From assembly GCA_029204225.1 (NCBI GenBank), contig CM055107.1:27913410-27977409 (forward strand): 64,000 nt of DNA, written 5' to 3'. This stretch comes from Diphasiastrum complanatum. Its lineage: Eukaryota; Streptophyta; Lycopodiopsida; Lycopodiales; Lycopodiaceae. This document shows, in pieces, positions 1 through 9,555 of the stretch. Position 1 is the first letter of the stretch, and each line of letters starts with the position of its first letter. Under the pieces are notes generated by a model. It saw only the letters and a program-made list of their open reading frames with translations. It had not been told where the DNA came from and did not search any database. The position numbers were made by a program, and so were the translations under genes.

Positions 1-107
1 GTGCTCAATTCACATACCTTTTATGTACATCATGAATCACAATGGAAATAACCATGGACATGGCCCCAAACTCGAGATAGGAAGATAGTATTTTAATATT
101 CTTCACA
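1..107 (-). repeat. possible 3' LTR start of copia element 1
   Basis: This is read on the minus strand, just downstream of the copia pol tail. A TG-initiated sequence (TGTGAAGAATATTAA) starts at about 107 and runs off the left window edge. It sits where a 3' LTR should begin. The polypurine tract is weak and the second LTR is not visible, so this is positional inference only. Confidence 0.3.
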
Positions 108-120
108 CTCATTAAATTTT

Positions 121-411
121 ATATTTCTATCAACATAGACTTCAAAATTAGGCCAAGATTAGACCTCATCTTCATAAAGACATTCTTGAGTAGAGGCTTG
201 GTGAGAAGATCTGCAACACAATTTGAAAATGCAACATGTTCCAATGAGATCTCTCTCCCAATGAATTTTTATCTTATGAAATGATGAGCCACTTCAATAT
301 GTTTGCTCCTTGCATGGAACACTGGATTATTTGCAAGAGCCTGAGCAGAAATGTTATCATTCTTGATAATTGGAAGATCTTCATCTGCATAACAGTTGAG
401 CTCCAAAAGTA
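121..411 (-). pseudogene. copia RNase H C-terminal remnant (element 1)
   Basis: Minus-strand translation in shifting frames gives a DNISAQALANNP-like block, then ARSKHIEVAHHFIR and a VADLLTKPL block. These are the usual end of copia RNase H (DN.SA, SKHI...HFIR, D.LTK.L). The stretch joins directly to the first half of RT near 400-412, so about one RT half-domain and the start of RNase H have been deleted between them. A stop codon interrupts the block near 270. Confidence 0.7.
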
Positions 412-654
412 GCCTTTTGATCCATAATACAGAGAAGGGTCATATTCACTTAGACAAAATCCGAGTGATATGAGATAGGAGTTGAGCCTTGCATACCAAG
501 ACCTTGGTGCTTGTTTCAGTCCATAGAGACTTTTGAACAAAAGACAAACTTTTGATTCATCACCTTCTTTCACAAAACCTGGAGGTTGCTCCATGTAAAT
601 CTCCTCCTCAAGGTAGCCATTGAGAAATGCATTAGAAACATCAAGCTGGAACAT
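274..654 (-). pseudogene. copia reverse transcriptase fragment (fingers/palm start)
   Basis: The first 80 residues match copia RT: LDVSNAFLNG (the first catalytic Asp), then an EEIYMEQPPGF block, SLYGLKQAPRSW and SEYDPSLY. After about residue 81 (near 412) the similarity stops. The YxDD catalytic box that should follow about 30 residues later is absent. This half-domain cannot catalyse synthesis. It continues, across a frame change, from the preceding piece at 691-1194. Confidence 0.85.
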
Positions 655-690
655 ACTCCAATTGTGAAAACATGCAAGAGATATGAGTAT

Positions 691-1194
691 TCAAATTGTT
701 ACCATCTTTGCAACTGGTGCAAAGGTGCCTTCATAATCAAGACCTTTGATTTGTGAGTAGCCTTTGGCACAAAGTCTTGCTTTATACTTGTTGATAGATC
801 CATCATGATTATACTTGATTCTGAAAACCCACTTACATCCAATCACATGCATGTTGTTTGGTGGCTCCACAAGCTCCCATGTGTTATTTGACATCAAGGC
901 TTCAAACTCTTGGGTCATTGCTTCAGCCCACATCTTGGATTGAAGAGCTTCTTGGACATCTTTAGGCTCTTCATCCGATATGAAGAGAGCATGATAGGAA
1001 GTTTCACCTTCCACTTGCCTTCCTTCTTCATCATATGTGAGCCTCCTTGGCTCAGATCTTGCTCTTGAAGATCTTCTTGGTGTGGTAGCTTGAATTTGAT
1101 CCTCCTCAAGCCTCGACCTCACCTCTTCTTGAGCAGCATCAAGATTGATGATTGTAGATCTTGCATGAGTCTCCTTGATCTGTGCATCATCCAA
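691..1194 (-). pseudogene. copia integrase-RT linker and RT N-terminus
   Basis: The N-terminal 60 residues are the acidic, Arg/Ser-rich linker typical between copia integrase and RT. They are followed by EALMSNNTWELVEPP, CKWVFRIKYN and KARLCAKGYSQIKGLDYEGTF, which are hallmark blocks at the start of copia RT. The frame ends near 691 and RT resumes in another frame at 654. The upstream integrase overlaps its 5' end in a different frame, so at least two frameshifts break the ancestral polyprotein here. Confidence 0.85.
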
Positions 1195-1760
1195 GTTAAA
1201 CTTATGATCTTCATGGAAGATAACATCTCTACAATAGAGGGTAAATAAACTTTGTATGTTTTTTTAGTAGATGCATATCCTACAAAAATTCCTTTTACAG
1301 CACTAGGATCTCCCTTCTTCCTAGTTTCTATAGGCACATGCACAAAGCATACACAGCCAAAAATTCTAAGATGATCTACCTTAGGCTTTTTCGTATACAT
1401 CATCTCAAATGGCGTCTTTCCTCCTATTGCAAGATTTGGAAGTCTATTACAAAGATAGTTTGCACATGCAACTGCCTCTCCCCAAAATTCTTTAGGCAGA
1501 GAAGCTTCTAGCCTAATGGATTTTGCACAATCACACAAAGTTCTATTTTTTCTCTCAGCAACTCCATTTTGCTGAGGAGTGTATGAACAAGAAAACTCTT
1601 TTTGAATACCCTCACTCTCACAAAAGTCTTTAAACTTATTGGAAGTGTATTCTCCTCCACTATCACTTCTCAAAGCTTTCAACTTGAAAGGAAACTGCTT
1701 TTCTACATAAGCTTTGAAAGTAAGAAAAACATCATAGACCATAGCTTTAGAAGACAACAT
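1119..1760 (-). pseudogene. copia integrase, second half
   Basis: The translation contains LRSDSGGEYTSNKF (second catalytic Asp), YTPQQNGVAERKNRTL (catalytic Glu), FWGEAVACANYLCNR and a KVDHLRIFGC block, then the KGIFVGYAS motif. This is the C-terminal two thirds of the rve integrase domain plus the copia-specific tail. The N-terminal HHCC part lies in another frame at 1782-2408. A frame change near 1770 separates the two. The last ~40 residues run out of the true frame. Confidence 0.88.
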
Positions 1761-1781
1761 ATAGATCCAAGAATATCTTGT

Positions 1782-2445
1782 CTAATCATCTACAAAGGAA
1801 ACAAAGCAATTTGTTGTTGGTTGATGAGAAATGAACATCAGAGTGCACGAGTTCAAATGGTTGCTTTGTTTTGATGCTTGATCTAGAAAAAGGTCTTCTG
1901 TGTGATTTTGCCAGCACACAAGCTTCACAAGGTAGAAGCTCCTTTGACAGTGTCTCTGGTAGTCCAACAACTTTCCTTCCTTGACCTTAGATTGCATGGC
2001 TTTGAAATTGGGATGACCCAATCTCTTATGCCATAGATTCTCCTGTAGACTCTTGGTCTCATAAGCAATATCTGAAATGTTAGCACTCTCTCTTGAATCT
2101 AGTTTGTACAACTTACCAATTCTAGATCCTCTAGCAATAACTTCATTTTCTCTTGAGATTATACACTTGTCAACTTGAAACTTGACATCCAACCCATTGT
2201 CAAACAACTGTCCTACACTGATGATATTCTTGGTTAGTCTAGATACATAAAGTACATCATGCAAGCAAAAAGATTTTGATGATGATGCATGCAGTGGAAT
2301 ACTACCTATTCCTTCAATTCTACACTCTACATCATTAGCAGTATAGATTGATCTTTTTGCATTTATATATGGCATGAGACTAGTGAAAGAGTTCCTAGAA
2401 CTAGACATATGGGAAGTAGCCCCACTATCTATCCACCAAACTTCT
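1782..2445 (-). pseudogene. copia protease and GAG-pre-integrase domain
   Basis: The DSGA aspartic-protease active site is readable just upstream of the open frame (about 2424-2435, W-I-D-S-G-A-T-S-H-M). The frame continues with YTANDVECRIEGIGSIPL and VLYVSRLTKNIISVGQL (flap and helix). A GAG-pre-integrase domain with a NLWHKRLGHPN block follows. The gag frame stops at 2429 one frame away, so a frameshift near 2430-2460 separates gag from protease. The function would be maturation of the retroelement polyprotein. Confidence 0.82.
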
Positions 2446-3409
2446 TCATTCTTGAAAGGAAAAGATGAAAAGTAGACATCATTAATGAATCTTCTCTTTC
2501 ACTCTCAACACCCTCACACTCATCCTCATTAGTAAGGTTAGCTTGCTTAGATTGGTTCTTCTTCTTGAAACAGTTTGATGCATAGTGTCGTTTTTTGCCA
2601 CAGAAAAAACACTTGATCTTTGAAAGTTTCTTCTTGCCACTGGATGTTGCAGCTTGTGAGGACTGATCCTCACCACCTTCCTTGACTTTGTCCTTCTTGA
2701 AGTGTTGTTGTCCGTTGCCCTTGCATCTTGACTTGTCTTTGATGAAGAGTGCTTTGTCATCTCCACCATCTTTCAATGAAAGTCTGTTGATCCTCAACAT
2801 CTTGTTCTCTTGCCTGCTTTCTTCAGCAATGAGAACACCTTGCAATGTCTCCAAGGATGGAAGATCCTCCCTGACAGCATAAGTCTGCACAATATTGTCA
2901 TACTCATCTCTAAGTCCATTAAGGACTACTTGAACAAGTTCAATGTTCTTAAGAGCATCACCAATACTAGCTAACTCTTGATGAAGATCCTTAACTCTCA
3001 TAACATATGATGAATCACTCTCATCTACTCTCTGATAACTTAGAAATATTTGGTTTCTAAGTGTAAGCAATCTAGAAGTATTCTTGATTTCATAGATTGC
3101 CTTTAGAGTATCCCAAGCTTCCTTGGCAGTGGTGCATGTACTGATCTCTCTTAACACTTCATTAATTACATTCATTTTTATGAAATGAAGGGCAATTACG
3201 ATTCTTTTGTGAAATGTTGCAGCTTCAGTAGGTGCAGCAGGTTCTTCTTCAACTCCACTCACAATGTCCATTATATCTTGTAGAATCAATAATGATTCCA
3301 TTCTGATCTTCCACATTGCATAATTGGAAGATGTTAATCTCTCACTGTGTTCCAAGAATTGTGAACCAGATGAAGACATCTTCTCTATGAGAAATTCTAG
3401 TAATGACAA
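2429..3409 (-). pseudogene. copia gag (UBN2-type) with CCHC knuckle
   Basis: The 326-residue frame carries a UBN2/retrotran_gag_2 domain: LTSSNYAMWKIRMESLL near the start, AKEAWDTLKAIYE, and SLETLQGVLIAEESRQ near the middle. A zinc knuckle CFFCGKKRHYASNC (C-x2-C-x4-H-x4-C) lies near residues 267-280, with Lys-rich flanks. The knuckle should bind element RNA during particle assembly. The true start is probably the second Met (residue 11, MSSSGSQFLE), a common copia gag start. The gag frame itself is open, but its pol is broken. Confidence 0.88.
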
Positions 3410-3510
3410 AAAAAATGAAGTTGAAAGGATGTTGCTTGCTATCTCAATCTAGGATCTAACACTAATGTTGATCCAACCTATGAAATCACTTTATACGTGA
3501 GAGGCTGCTA

Positions 3511-3640
3511 AGTCATGAAATTCATGTTGTTCATTGTAGTACGGAAGAACAACTAGCAAATATTTTCACTAAGCCACTTGTTGGAGAAAACTTTGATAAG
3601 TTTAGATCAAAGCTTTATGTACTTAAAGTTTGTTGACTTT
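3511..3640 (+). pseudogene. copia RNase H C-terminal tail from a second plus-strand copy
   Basis: Plus-strand translation gives HVVHCSTEEQLANIFTKPL followed by a short NFDKFRSKLYVLK tail and a stop. This is the canonical end of copia pol. It lies directly upstream of a likely LTR whose other side has a primer-binding site and gag at 4567-5427. The arrangement is pol end, LTR, PBS, gag, as in a tandem pair sharing one LTR. Everything upstream of this tail is gone, replaced by copia element 1 in the opposite orientation. Confidence 0.75.
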
Positions 3641-4565
3641 AAAAGTATTTATATGACTGTATAAAAAGTAAACTCTACTTTAAGAGAGAGAGTTATAATT
3701 AAAGTGGAATCACTATGCTACTGTACTGTGGGTCCTATCAGTCGATAAGGAGCCTCGTCATGAGGCAAGTCAACAGGACACGCGTCCTGCCAATGGCAAC
3801 CTGGGTCATGCATGGGTTGCATGAGTGAACACTATATGTACAATGTAATTTCATTCTAAGAAATAGAGTTGCTATGTGAGCTTGTTGTGGAGAGTGTTTT
3901 CTGTCTGCGTTACTGTGTAGCATGATCTGTGTTCATGCTCGAAACAAATTCTAAGTCACTTGCCCTGAGAAAACTTTCTCTCGAAAGAAATGATACTGGA
4001 TTTCTATGTGCTTGGATTTGCATGAAATATGGGATTCAATGACAATGAAATATAGCTCAAGTTGTCACACAGAATGGTGGTAGCATTAAACTGAGTGTGA
4101 TGTAAGTCGTGAAGTTAGAACCTGATCCATACAACTTCTTTTGAAACTTGGCATGCTGTGATGTACTCTACTCTGTCGAAGAAAGCGCAACTGATTTCTG
4201 CTTCCTTGAGTTCCACACGAACTGATTTTATTCACGAATGTTTTCGTTTCATGTTTCGCTTCGTGATCACTTGGCTTTAAGCGTAAATCAATTTCAGAGT
4301 TCATTCTAGTTTCAATTCGCTTCGTTTCATTTCATCTAAGTTTCATTTCATTTCGTTACAGAGCCTGATTGATCTTTTTCGTGAATTCTTCTTTTTCGTC
4401 TAGTTTCGTTTTTTTTCGTTTTGTTGCAGACCTTGACTGGATCACAAATTCTTCTCAAGCAAAAATTATTCATGATCAGAATAGTTTTGCGAGTCGTTCG
4501 AGAGACGCTTATCAGTTCATTACCAAAAAAAAATTTGGAATTTGAATTTGCACACTTTTCCATCA
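3641..4565 (+). repeat. probable LTR of copia element 2
   Basis: This non-coding stretch lies between the pol tail and the tRNA-iMet primer-binding site. It ends with ...CATCA one base before the PBS, consistent with an LTR end. The left edge is uncertain because no clear TG start or second LTR was found. The right half is rich in TTTCGT/TTTCATTTC repeats, as in a U5 region. About 0.9 kb is plausible for this class. Confidence 0.45.
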
Positions 4566-4566
4566 A

Positions 4567-4579
4567 TGGTATCAGAGCC
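4567..4579 (+). other. primer-binding site (tRNA-iMet) of copia element 2
   Basis: The sequence TGGTATCAGAGCC is the perfect copia-type PBS, complementary to the 3' end of initiator methionyl tRNA. It fixes the orientation of this element and the end of its 5' LTR at about 4565. Confidence 0.9.
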
Positions 4580-4677
4580 ATCCTATTATAGTCTGACATA
4601 GTCGAAAAGCTATTAGATTCAGGAGGCTAAGCATTCACACAAAAAACCATTAACAAGTGAACACAAATTCAGGAGCA

Positions 4678-5580
4678 ATGGCTTCAATAAGCAACATACA
4701 ATCCAAGATCTGTATAGTCCTGGATACATCAGGATCTAACTTCCTAGCATGGAAGGTTAAGACCTCGTTGATACTGAAGGGAGAAGCATTATTCCCCTAG
4801 GTAGATGGCACCGAGGAGATGCCTACAATAATAGGCAAGGAGCTACGCAAATGGAGGGAGAAAAATGACAAGGTAGTAGTCTTGTTATCATCATCCATTG
4901 AGGATAGCCTGACTCTTGACCTGGCTACACTCTCTAAAGCAAAAGAGATGTGGGATATGCTACTCACAAGATTTCAGACAAAATCACGCAATCAGATAAT
5001 GATACTTGAGGATCAGCTGACAAACCTGCAGTGGGATGACAAAGACCTCACTTCCTTTATTAGGAAGATGAAGGATCTAATCCTTTCACTACACAATTCT
5101 GGAGCAGAAAATGCAGTGTCAATAGAGAAGCAGCTCACTTATCTGTTGAGAGCCTTACCAAGATCCTTCCAAACAACCAAAACACTGCTAGCAAAGGATC
5201 CTACAATGACACTCGAAAAGGCAATTGTCGAGATTCGAGAAGAAGTCAAGGCTCGAGAGCACCTTATTCACAAGGATGCTTCTGACCAAGCTCTCTACAG
5301 CACCAAGGAGAAGACAAAGAAACAATTCAAGCCTAAGAGGGAGTCAGATCGAAAGCAAGATCATGATCAACAAGCAAAAGAAACCAGCAAAGGCAAATGG
5401 AAGAACAAAGGAAGGTCAAAACAGTAGAGTGGAGACAAGAAGACATGCGTGAGATGCAAACGCGAAGGACATATTGTCAATTCTTGTTGGCTTAATCCGA
5501 AAATTGAGTGTATCCATTGTCACAAGAAGGGTCATGTAGCCATGGACTACCACCTAAACCCAAGAAACAAATCAGCTCAA
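4678..5580 (+). pseudogene. copia gag with two CCHC-like knuckles (element 2)
   Basis: The start is ATG at 4678, 99 bases after the PBS. The frame has in-frame TAG codons at 4798 and 5425; both can be read as CAG-to-TAG changes. The UBN2-type core includes LATLSKAKEMWDMLLTRF, RNQIMILEDQLTNLQW and LLRALPRSFQTTKTLL. After the second stop, the same frame continues into a knuckle CVRCKREGHIVNSC (5446-5487) and a second, damaged one, CIHCHKKGHVAMDY, where the last Cys is Tyr. A Lys/Arg-rich basic region precedes the knuckles. Confidence 0.85.
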
Positions 5581-5726
5581 AGATAAGAGAACAATAATAG
5601 TTTGTCCTATGTCGAGGAGCCAAAGAGCTCAAAGATGGACGAAGAAAGATCGAATCATGGTAATTCGACCGCCTATATCGGTGCAGACATGTGTGTAGTA
5701 TCAACACCTGACACACAAGTAATAAA

Positions 5727-6240
5727 GTGAAGCATATCAAAATAGATCAAGGTGGAGAATACATCTCGAATCAGTTCACTGACTTCTGCAATGATCGTGG
5801 TATCATTCACAGAAGAATTGCATCTTATACACCGCAGCACAACAGTGTTGTAGAAAGAAAGAACAAAACTCTAATGGAAGCTGCTAGATGCATGATGGCC
5901 TACTCGAAAGCTCCAAGAGTGCTATGGGCTGAAGTAGTAGCTATAGCTGCTTACATTCAAAATAGGACACGAAAGTCTGGTCTACCTCACATGATACCAC
6001 ACGAATTATGGTGGGGTAGAAAATTCAATCTGACTCACATCCGTATCTTTGGCTGTGCAACTTATGCACATGTTCTTGATAAGCTTTGAAAGAAGCTTGA
6101 TGAGAAAGCAGAACAAGGATATCTTGTAGGATATGACAGTAATTTGTCATACTATAGAGTCTATATACCAGAGACCAACATAGTGAAGATAGTCAGAGAT
6201 GTTAAATTTGATGAGAGCAGAACGATGATCCTGTCAGTTA
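5727..6240 (+). pseudogene. copia integrase, second half (element 2)
   Basis: The frame opens with HIKIDQGGEYISNQF (second catalytic Asp) and continues through YTPQHNSVVERKNKTL (catalytic Glu), LWAEVVAIAAYIQNR and LTHIRIFGCATYAHV. A TGA ends it at 6087-6089, but the same frame continues with EQGYLVGYDS beyond. Protease, the GAG-pre-integrase domain and the first half of integrase are missing between about 5700 and 5727, so a large deletion joins gag to mid-integrase. Confidence 0.85.
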
Positions 6241-6277
6241 TGAAGTTCTTGAAAGACAATACTATGATCTACCAACT

Positions 6278-7310
6278 GTGATAGAGAGAGCAGAGGTCGA
6301 ACACTCAGATGAAGATGTTCGAGTCGCTTCTCATTCGAGTGACGGATCAGACGACGAAAGATTTGCGAAGCAGCCTACTACTATAGTACATGTGAACCGA
6401 AATGGTTCAGGACCTAGCAAAATAGATAAAGACAAAGGCATTGCAGTTTCAGGAGGATATCCTAGAAGGTTGACAAGAGAATGAAGAGCGCCAGCAAGAT
6501 TTGTGCTAGATAGCTCAGCTTCTACATCAGAAGAGTTTGTAGATTCAGTGGTGAACCACATACATTCGAGGAAGCAATTGAATGTCGAGAAAAGGACAAA
6601 TGGATCCAAGCCATGAATGAGAAAATGGAATCCATGAGAAAGAACCAGGTATGGATGTTGTAGCCATTACCAGATTAGCGAAAGACTGTAAAATGCAAGT
6701 GGGTATACAAGCTGAAGTATGGACCGGATGGAAATGTCTCCAAGTATAAAGCAAGACTTGTGGCAAAGGGAGTTTCTTAGAGATATGGTATTGACTATGT
6801 TGAGACCTTCTCTCCTGTCGTGAAACATTTTTTCCTACATTTACTATTTTCATATGCAGTTGCTGATGACCTCAGAATTCACATTGTGGATGAGAAGACA
6901 GCCTTCTTGCATGGTGAGTTAGACGAAGAAGTCTAATGGATTAACCCCCAGGCTATATCTCAAATTCACTTCCTACTTATGCATGCAGAATGTATAGAAG
7001 TATCTTTGGTCTGAAGTAGTCAGTGCGACAATGGTACAAGAAGAAAGATCAAGCCCTGAAATCCTTAGGATTCAAGCCACTAATGGCTGATTCCAATGTC
7101 TATGTAAGAATTACAGATGGGAAGATCATCATTGTAGTTGTGTATGTGGACGACACTCTGATACTTTGCAAGAGTGAGGAGTTTATTGCTGAAGTAAAGT
7201 ACGATATCTCGAAACATTTTGAGATTGAAGATCTGGGAGAAGCCAAATGTTATCTTGGCTTGCAGATTGAAAAGGACTATGAGAGAAGTAAATTGTACCT
7301 TCATTAGTCC
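6278..7310 (+). pseudogene. copia linker and reverse transcriptase (element 2)
   Basis: The acidic linker (6278-6484) is followed by RT blocks: KTVKCKWVYKLKYG at about 6690-6720, then KARLVAKG, DYVETFSPV, and a catalytic box VVYVDDTLIL with YVDD at 7143-7154. Stops at 6661, 6676, 6778, 7017 and 7305 fall where related copia proteins usually have Gln, which suggests CAG-to-TAG mutation. Frameshifts also occur near 6830 and 6940. The polymerase core is recognisable but dead. Confidence 0.82.
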
Positions 7311-7343
7311 AGATATACCAAGAAAATCTTAGAAGATTTCGAG

Positions 7344-7985
7344 ATGCTGAATTGCAAAGGAGCAAATACTCCAATGCTTGCAAGAATAGTCCTGACGAAT
7401 GAAAATTGTTCGAGGACTGAAGAAGAAAGAGAATTGATGCAGCTTACACCATACAGGAAGCTGATCAGATTGTTGATGTACCTTGCAGATAACACATGTC
7501 CTGACATTGCTTATGTCATGTTCAGGATGAGCCAATTCTGTACTAATTCAGGCTCAACTCATTGGAAGATTGCAAAACAAATTTTGCAATATCTTCAATT
7601 AACAAAAGATTTTGGTTTGTGTTATTCTTGTGATGCAGGGTTCCAGATGCTTTCCTACAGTGATGCTAGCTAGGCATCTCTCAAGGACAACTATAAAAGT
7701 GTCTCAAGAGGATGGACCATCGCATTAGGAGCAGCAATTCTCTGGGTCAGCAAGACGCAGCTCAGTCGTCCTATGAAATAGAGTACGTTGCAACAGCAAA
7801 GATGGACAATGAAATCATTTGGCTCAAGCAGTTCCTTGACGAACTGGGTGAAATGAGAAATGAACCTCTAGTTTTGCAGATGGACAACACATCTGCAATA
7901 CATCTGACAAAAGACCCTGTGTCTCACTCAAGGACGAAACACGTTGCAATCAAGTACCACTTGATAAGGGATCTGATCGGGAAGA
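7344..7985 (+). pseudogene. copia RT C-terminus and RNase H, cut off at 7985
   Basis: The first block (PYRKLIRLLMYLADNTCPDI) is the copia RT-RNase H connection. A TAG at 7671 replaces the usual Trp in the DASWAS motif. RNase H follows with EIEYVATAKMDNEIIWLKQ, LQMDNTSAIHL and SRTKHVAIKYHLIRD. The expected LTK-L tail is absent, because at 7986 a TGTTGGGGG sequence begins that is the start of another element's LTR. The copia RNase H was therefore cut by that insertion. Confidence 0.82.
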
Positions 7986-8799
7986 TGTTGGGGGTATGCC
8001 CAATGAATTGTAAATAAATAAAATTGACCAATAAAATGTGTTGCGAGGGCATGGCATCCTGCGCGTATAAGCCCATGGCCCAATGAGCACGCAAGCTTAA
8101 GTGTAAATAAAATAAAATAGACTTGGGCCTTTAGATTAAAATAAAACTAGAGGCCCAAAGTCATTTTAAACTTAGAGATTACTTTTTAGAGTTGGGTCCA
8201 AATTGGGACTCACATGAATCTTGTTAATTTCAATGTACTTTTTGTGGACCCTTGGATCAAGTTGGGTCCAAGATGAATGGATAAGATCAATGTAAATATT
8301 AGCCAATAGGATTTTGGAGCAAGGGCCTTCCCCATTTTATAAAAAGACACCTTTTGTACACTATTTTCATGCTTAATAGAGAGGAGGAGACTCTATCATT
8401 TCGAGAGCTCAAGCATCCTCATTTGCTAATCACTCTTGCTTATGCTATTGTTGTGATTGCTTGTTATTTCCATTTCCCATGCTTTTTGGTTTATGCTAAT
8501 TAAGGTTTTTCCATAAGCAATGAAATTGAGCATTTGAGCTAACCTCCATCTCATCTCTCCCTCTTTCTCTCTTCTCCTTCTTCTTCCTCTTCTATTCTAT
8601 CCTCTCTCTTCACCCAAAATCATGAGGAAGCTAGTTAGGGGAGTAGAGTTAGTGTGAGTAGAGTTAGGGGAGATAGAGTTAGAGGAAAAGTAGGAAACTA
8701 ACTAAAAGTAGCATCTATGCATAGTTAGGTACCTATCCAGTGAGCTAACCTTTGTTGACAGGCAGGAGGGCTATACTATGCAAGATCTTCGACCCTACA
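7986..8799 (+). repeat. 5' LTR of gypsy element 3
   Basis: The stretch starts TGTTGGGGG and ends ...CCCTACA, directly before a gypsy-type PBS. Its length is about 814 bases. A TATA box TATAAAAAG lies at 8338-8346, and a pyrimidine-rich tract follows at about 8550-8610. No second copy of this LTR was found in the window, so the element is incomplete or its 3' end was lost. Confidence 0.7.
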
Positions 8800-8800
8800 G

Positions 8801-8818
8801 TGGCGCTATTGCTGGGGA
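8801..8818 (+). other. primer-binding site of gypsy element 3
   Basis: TGGCGCTATTGCTGGGGA resembles the TGGCGCCGTTGCCGGGGA-type PBS found in plant Athila/Tat-lineage gypsy elements. It lies one base after the LTR's terminal CA. It differs from the tRNA-iMet PBS of the copia elements here. Confidence 0.75.
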
Positions 8819-9030
8819 TAGGTTTTCACTAATTAGTTTAGTTGCATTTTAGCTGTTTTCTTGCTTTTTAGATAGATTTTTGAGAATTTAGAGTTAGTTT
8901 TCTATATTTTTTTTTGTGTTTAAACTGTTCACAACTAGCGGAGGAAGTGTGAGAGGGTAGAGGAGGCCCTGAACAGCCTCTAAGGGCTTGAAACCCAAAC
9001 CATCCAGCCAAAAAATCCAAGAAAAATAGA

Positions 9031-9555
9031 TTGATCAGATCCTTAAGACCCAGACTGCATTCCACTGTACAAGCAAGATCCAACCACTTTGGAACCCACC
9101 ATTGGATGAATCTGAGATCGAGACGATCAATAGCACGAAGGATAGCAAATCAAGCACCACACCTTCCCAGATTAGCAGATGTGCAACAAGAGGCTGAGCC
9201 GGAACCAGTACCAATGGATCCAATGGTCCAACCCGTACCTATCGCTCCCTTGCAAGCAGTCTGGAGAGCACCTCGGATGGAAATACCAAAATACGATGGA
9301 TCATCAGATCCCATTCGATTCCTCCAGATCTACGAACAAGCTTGTGAAATCTCTGGCGAACGGACACCTGCAGAAAAGCTGATGCTGTTTCCCATAGCCT
9401 TATTGGCAGTAGCTCAGGATTTGTTTTTCAACCTGTCAGAGGAAGAAAATTCCACCTGGGAAGCGGTTAAGGCGACTCTCATTATGCGCTTTATACCAAG
9501 AAAGTTCCTGGAAGACCCATTTCTCCTATTGAGTGAAGTTATGACACCAATCTAA
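9031..9555 (+). pseudogene. gypsy gag N-terminal part (element 3), severed
   Basis: The frame follows the PBS after about 210 bases. An Arg-rich N-terminus and a Pro/Val-rich stretch lead to the gag core: IPKYDGSSDPIRFLQIYEQ, EKLMLFPIALLAVAQDLFF and RFIPRKFLEDPFLLLSE. The core is clearly homologous to the gag of the Athila/Tat-like element at 23640-24347, but the match stops at about 9540, in the middle of the domain. The last residues (VMTPI) are read from unrelated sequence. The rest of gag and all of pol are absent. Confidence 0.8.

Larger units (their letters stand above)
108..3470 (-). mobile_element. Ty1-copia element 1, internally deleted
   Basis: Reading leftward from 3409, the order is gag with a zinc knuckle, aspartic protease, GAG-pre-integrase domain, integrase, reverse transcriptase and RNase H tail. 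That order (integrase before RT) defines Ty1-copia. Several frameshifts separate the parts. The second half of RT, including the YxDD box, and the first part of RNase H are missing at about 400-412. No primer-binding site or 5' LTR is seen to the right of gag; a different copia fragment starts near 3511. The element is therefore truncated at its 5' end and not autonomous. Confidence 0.9.
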
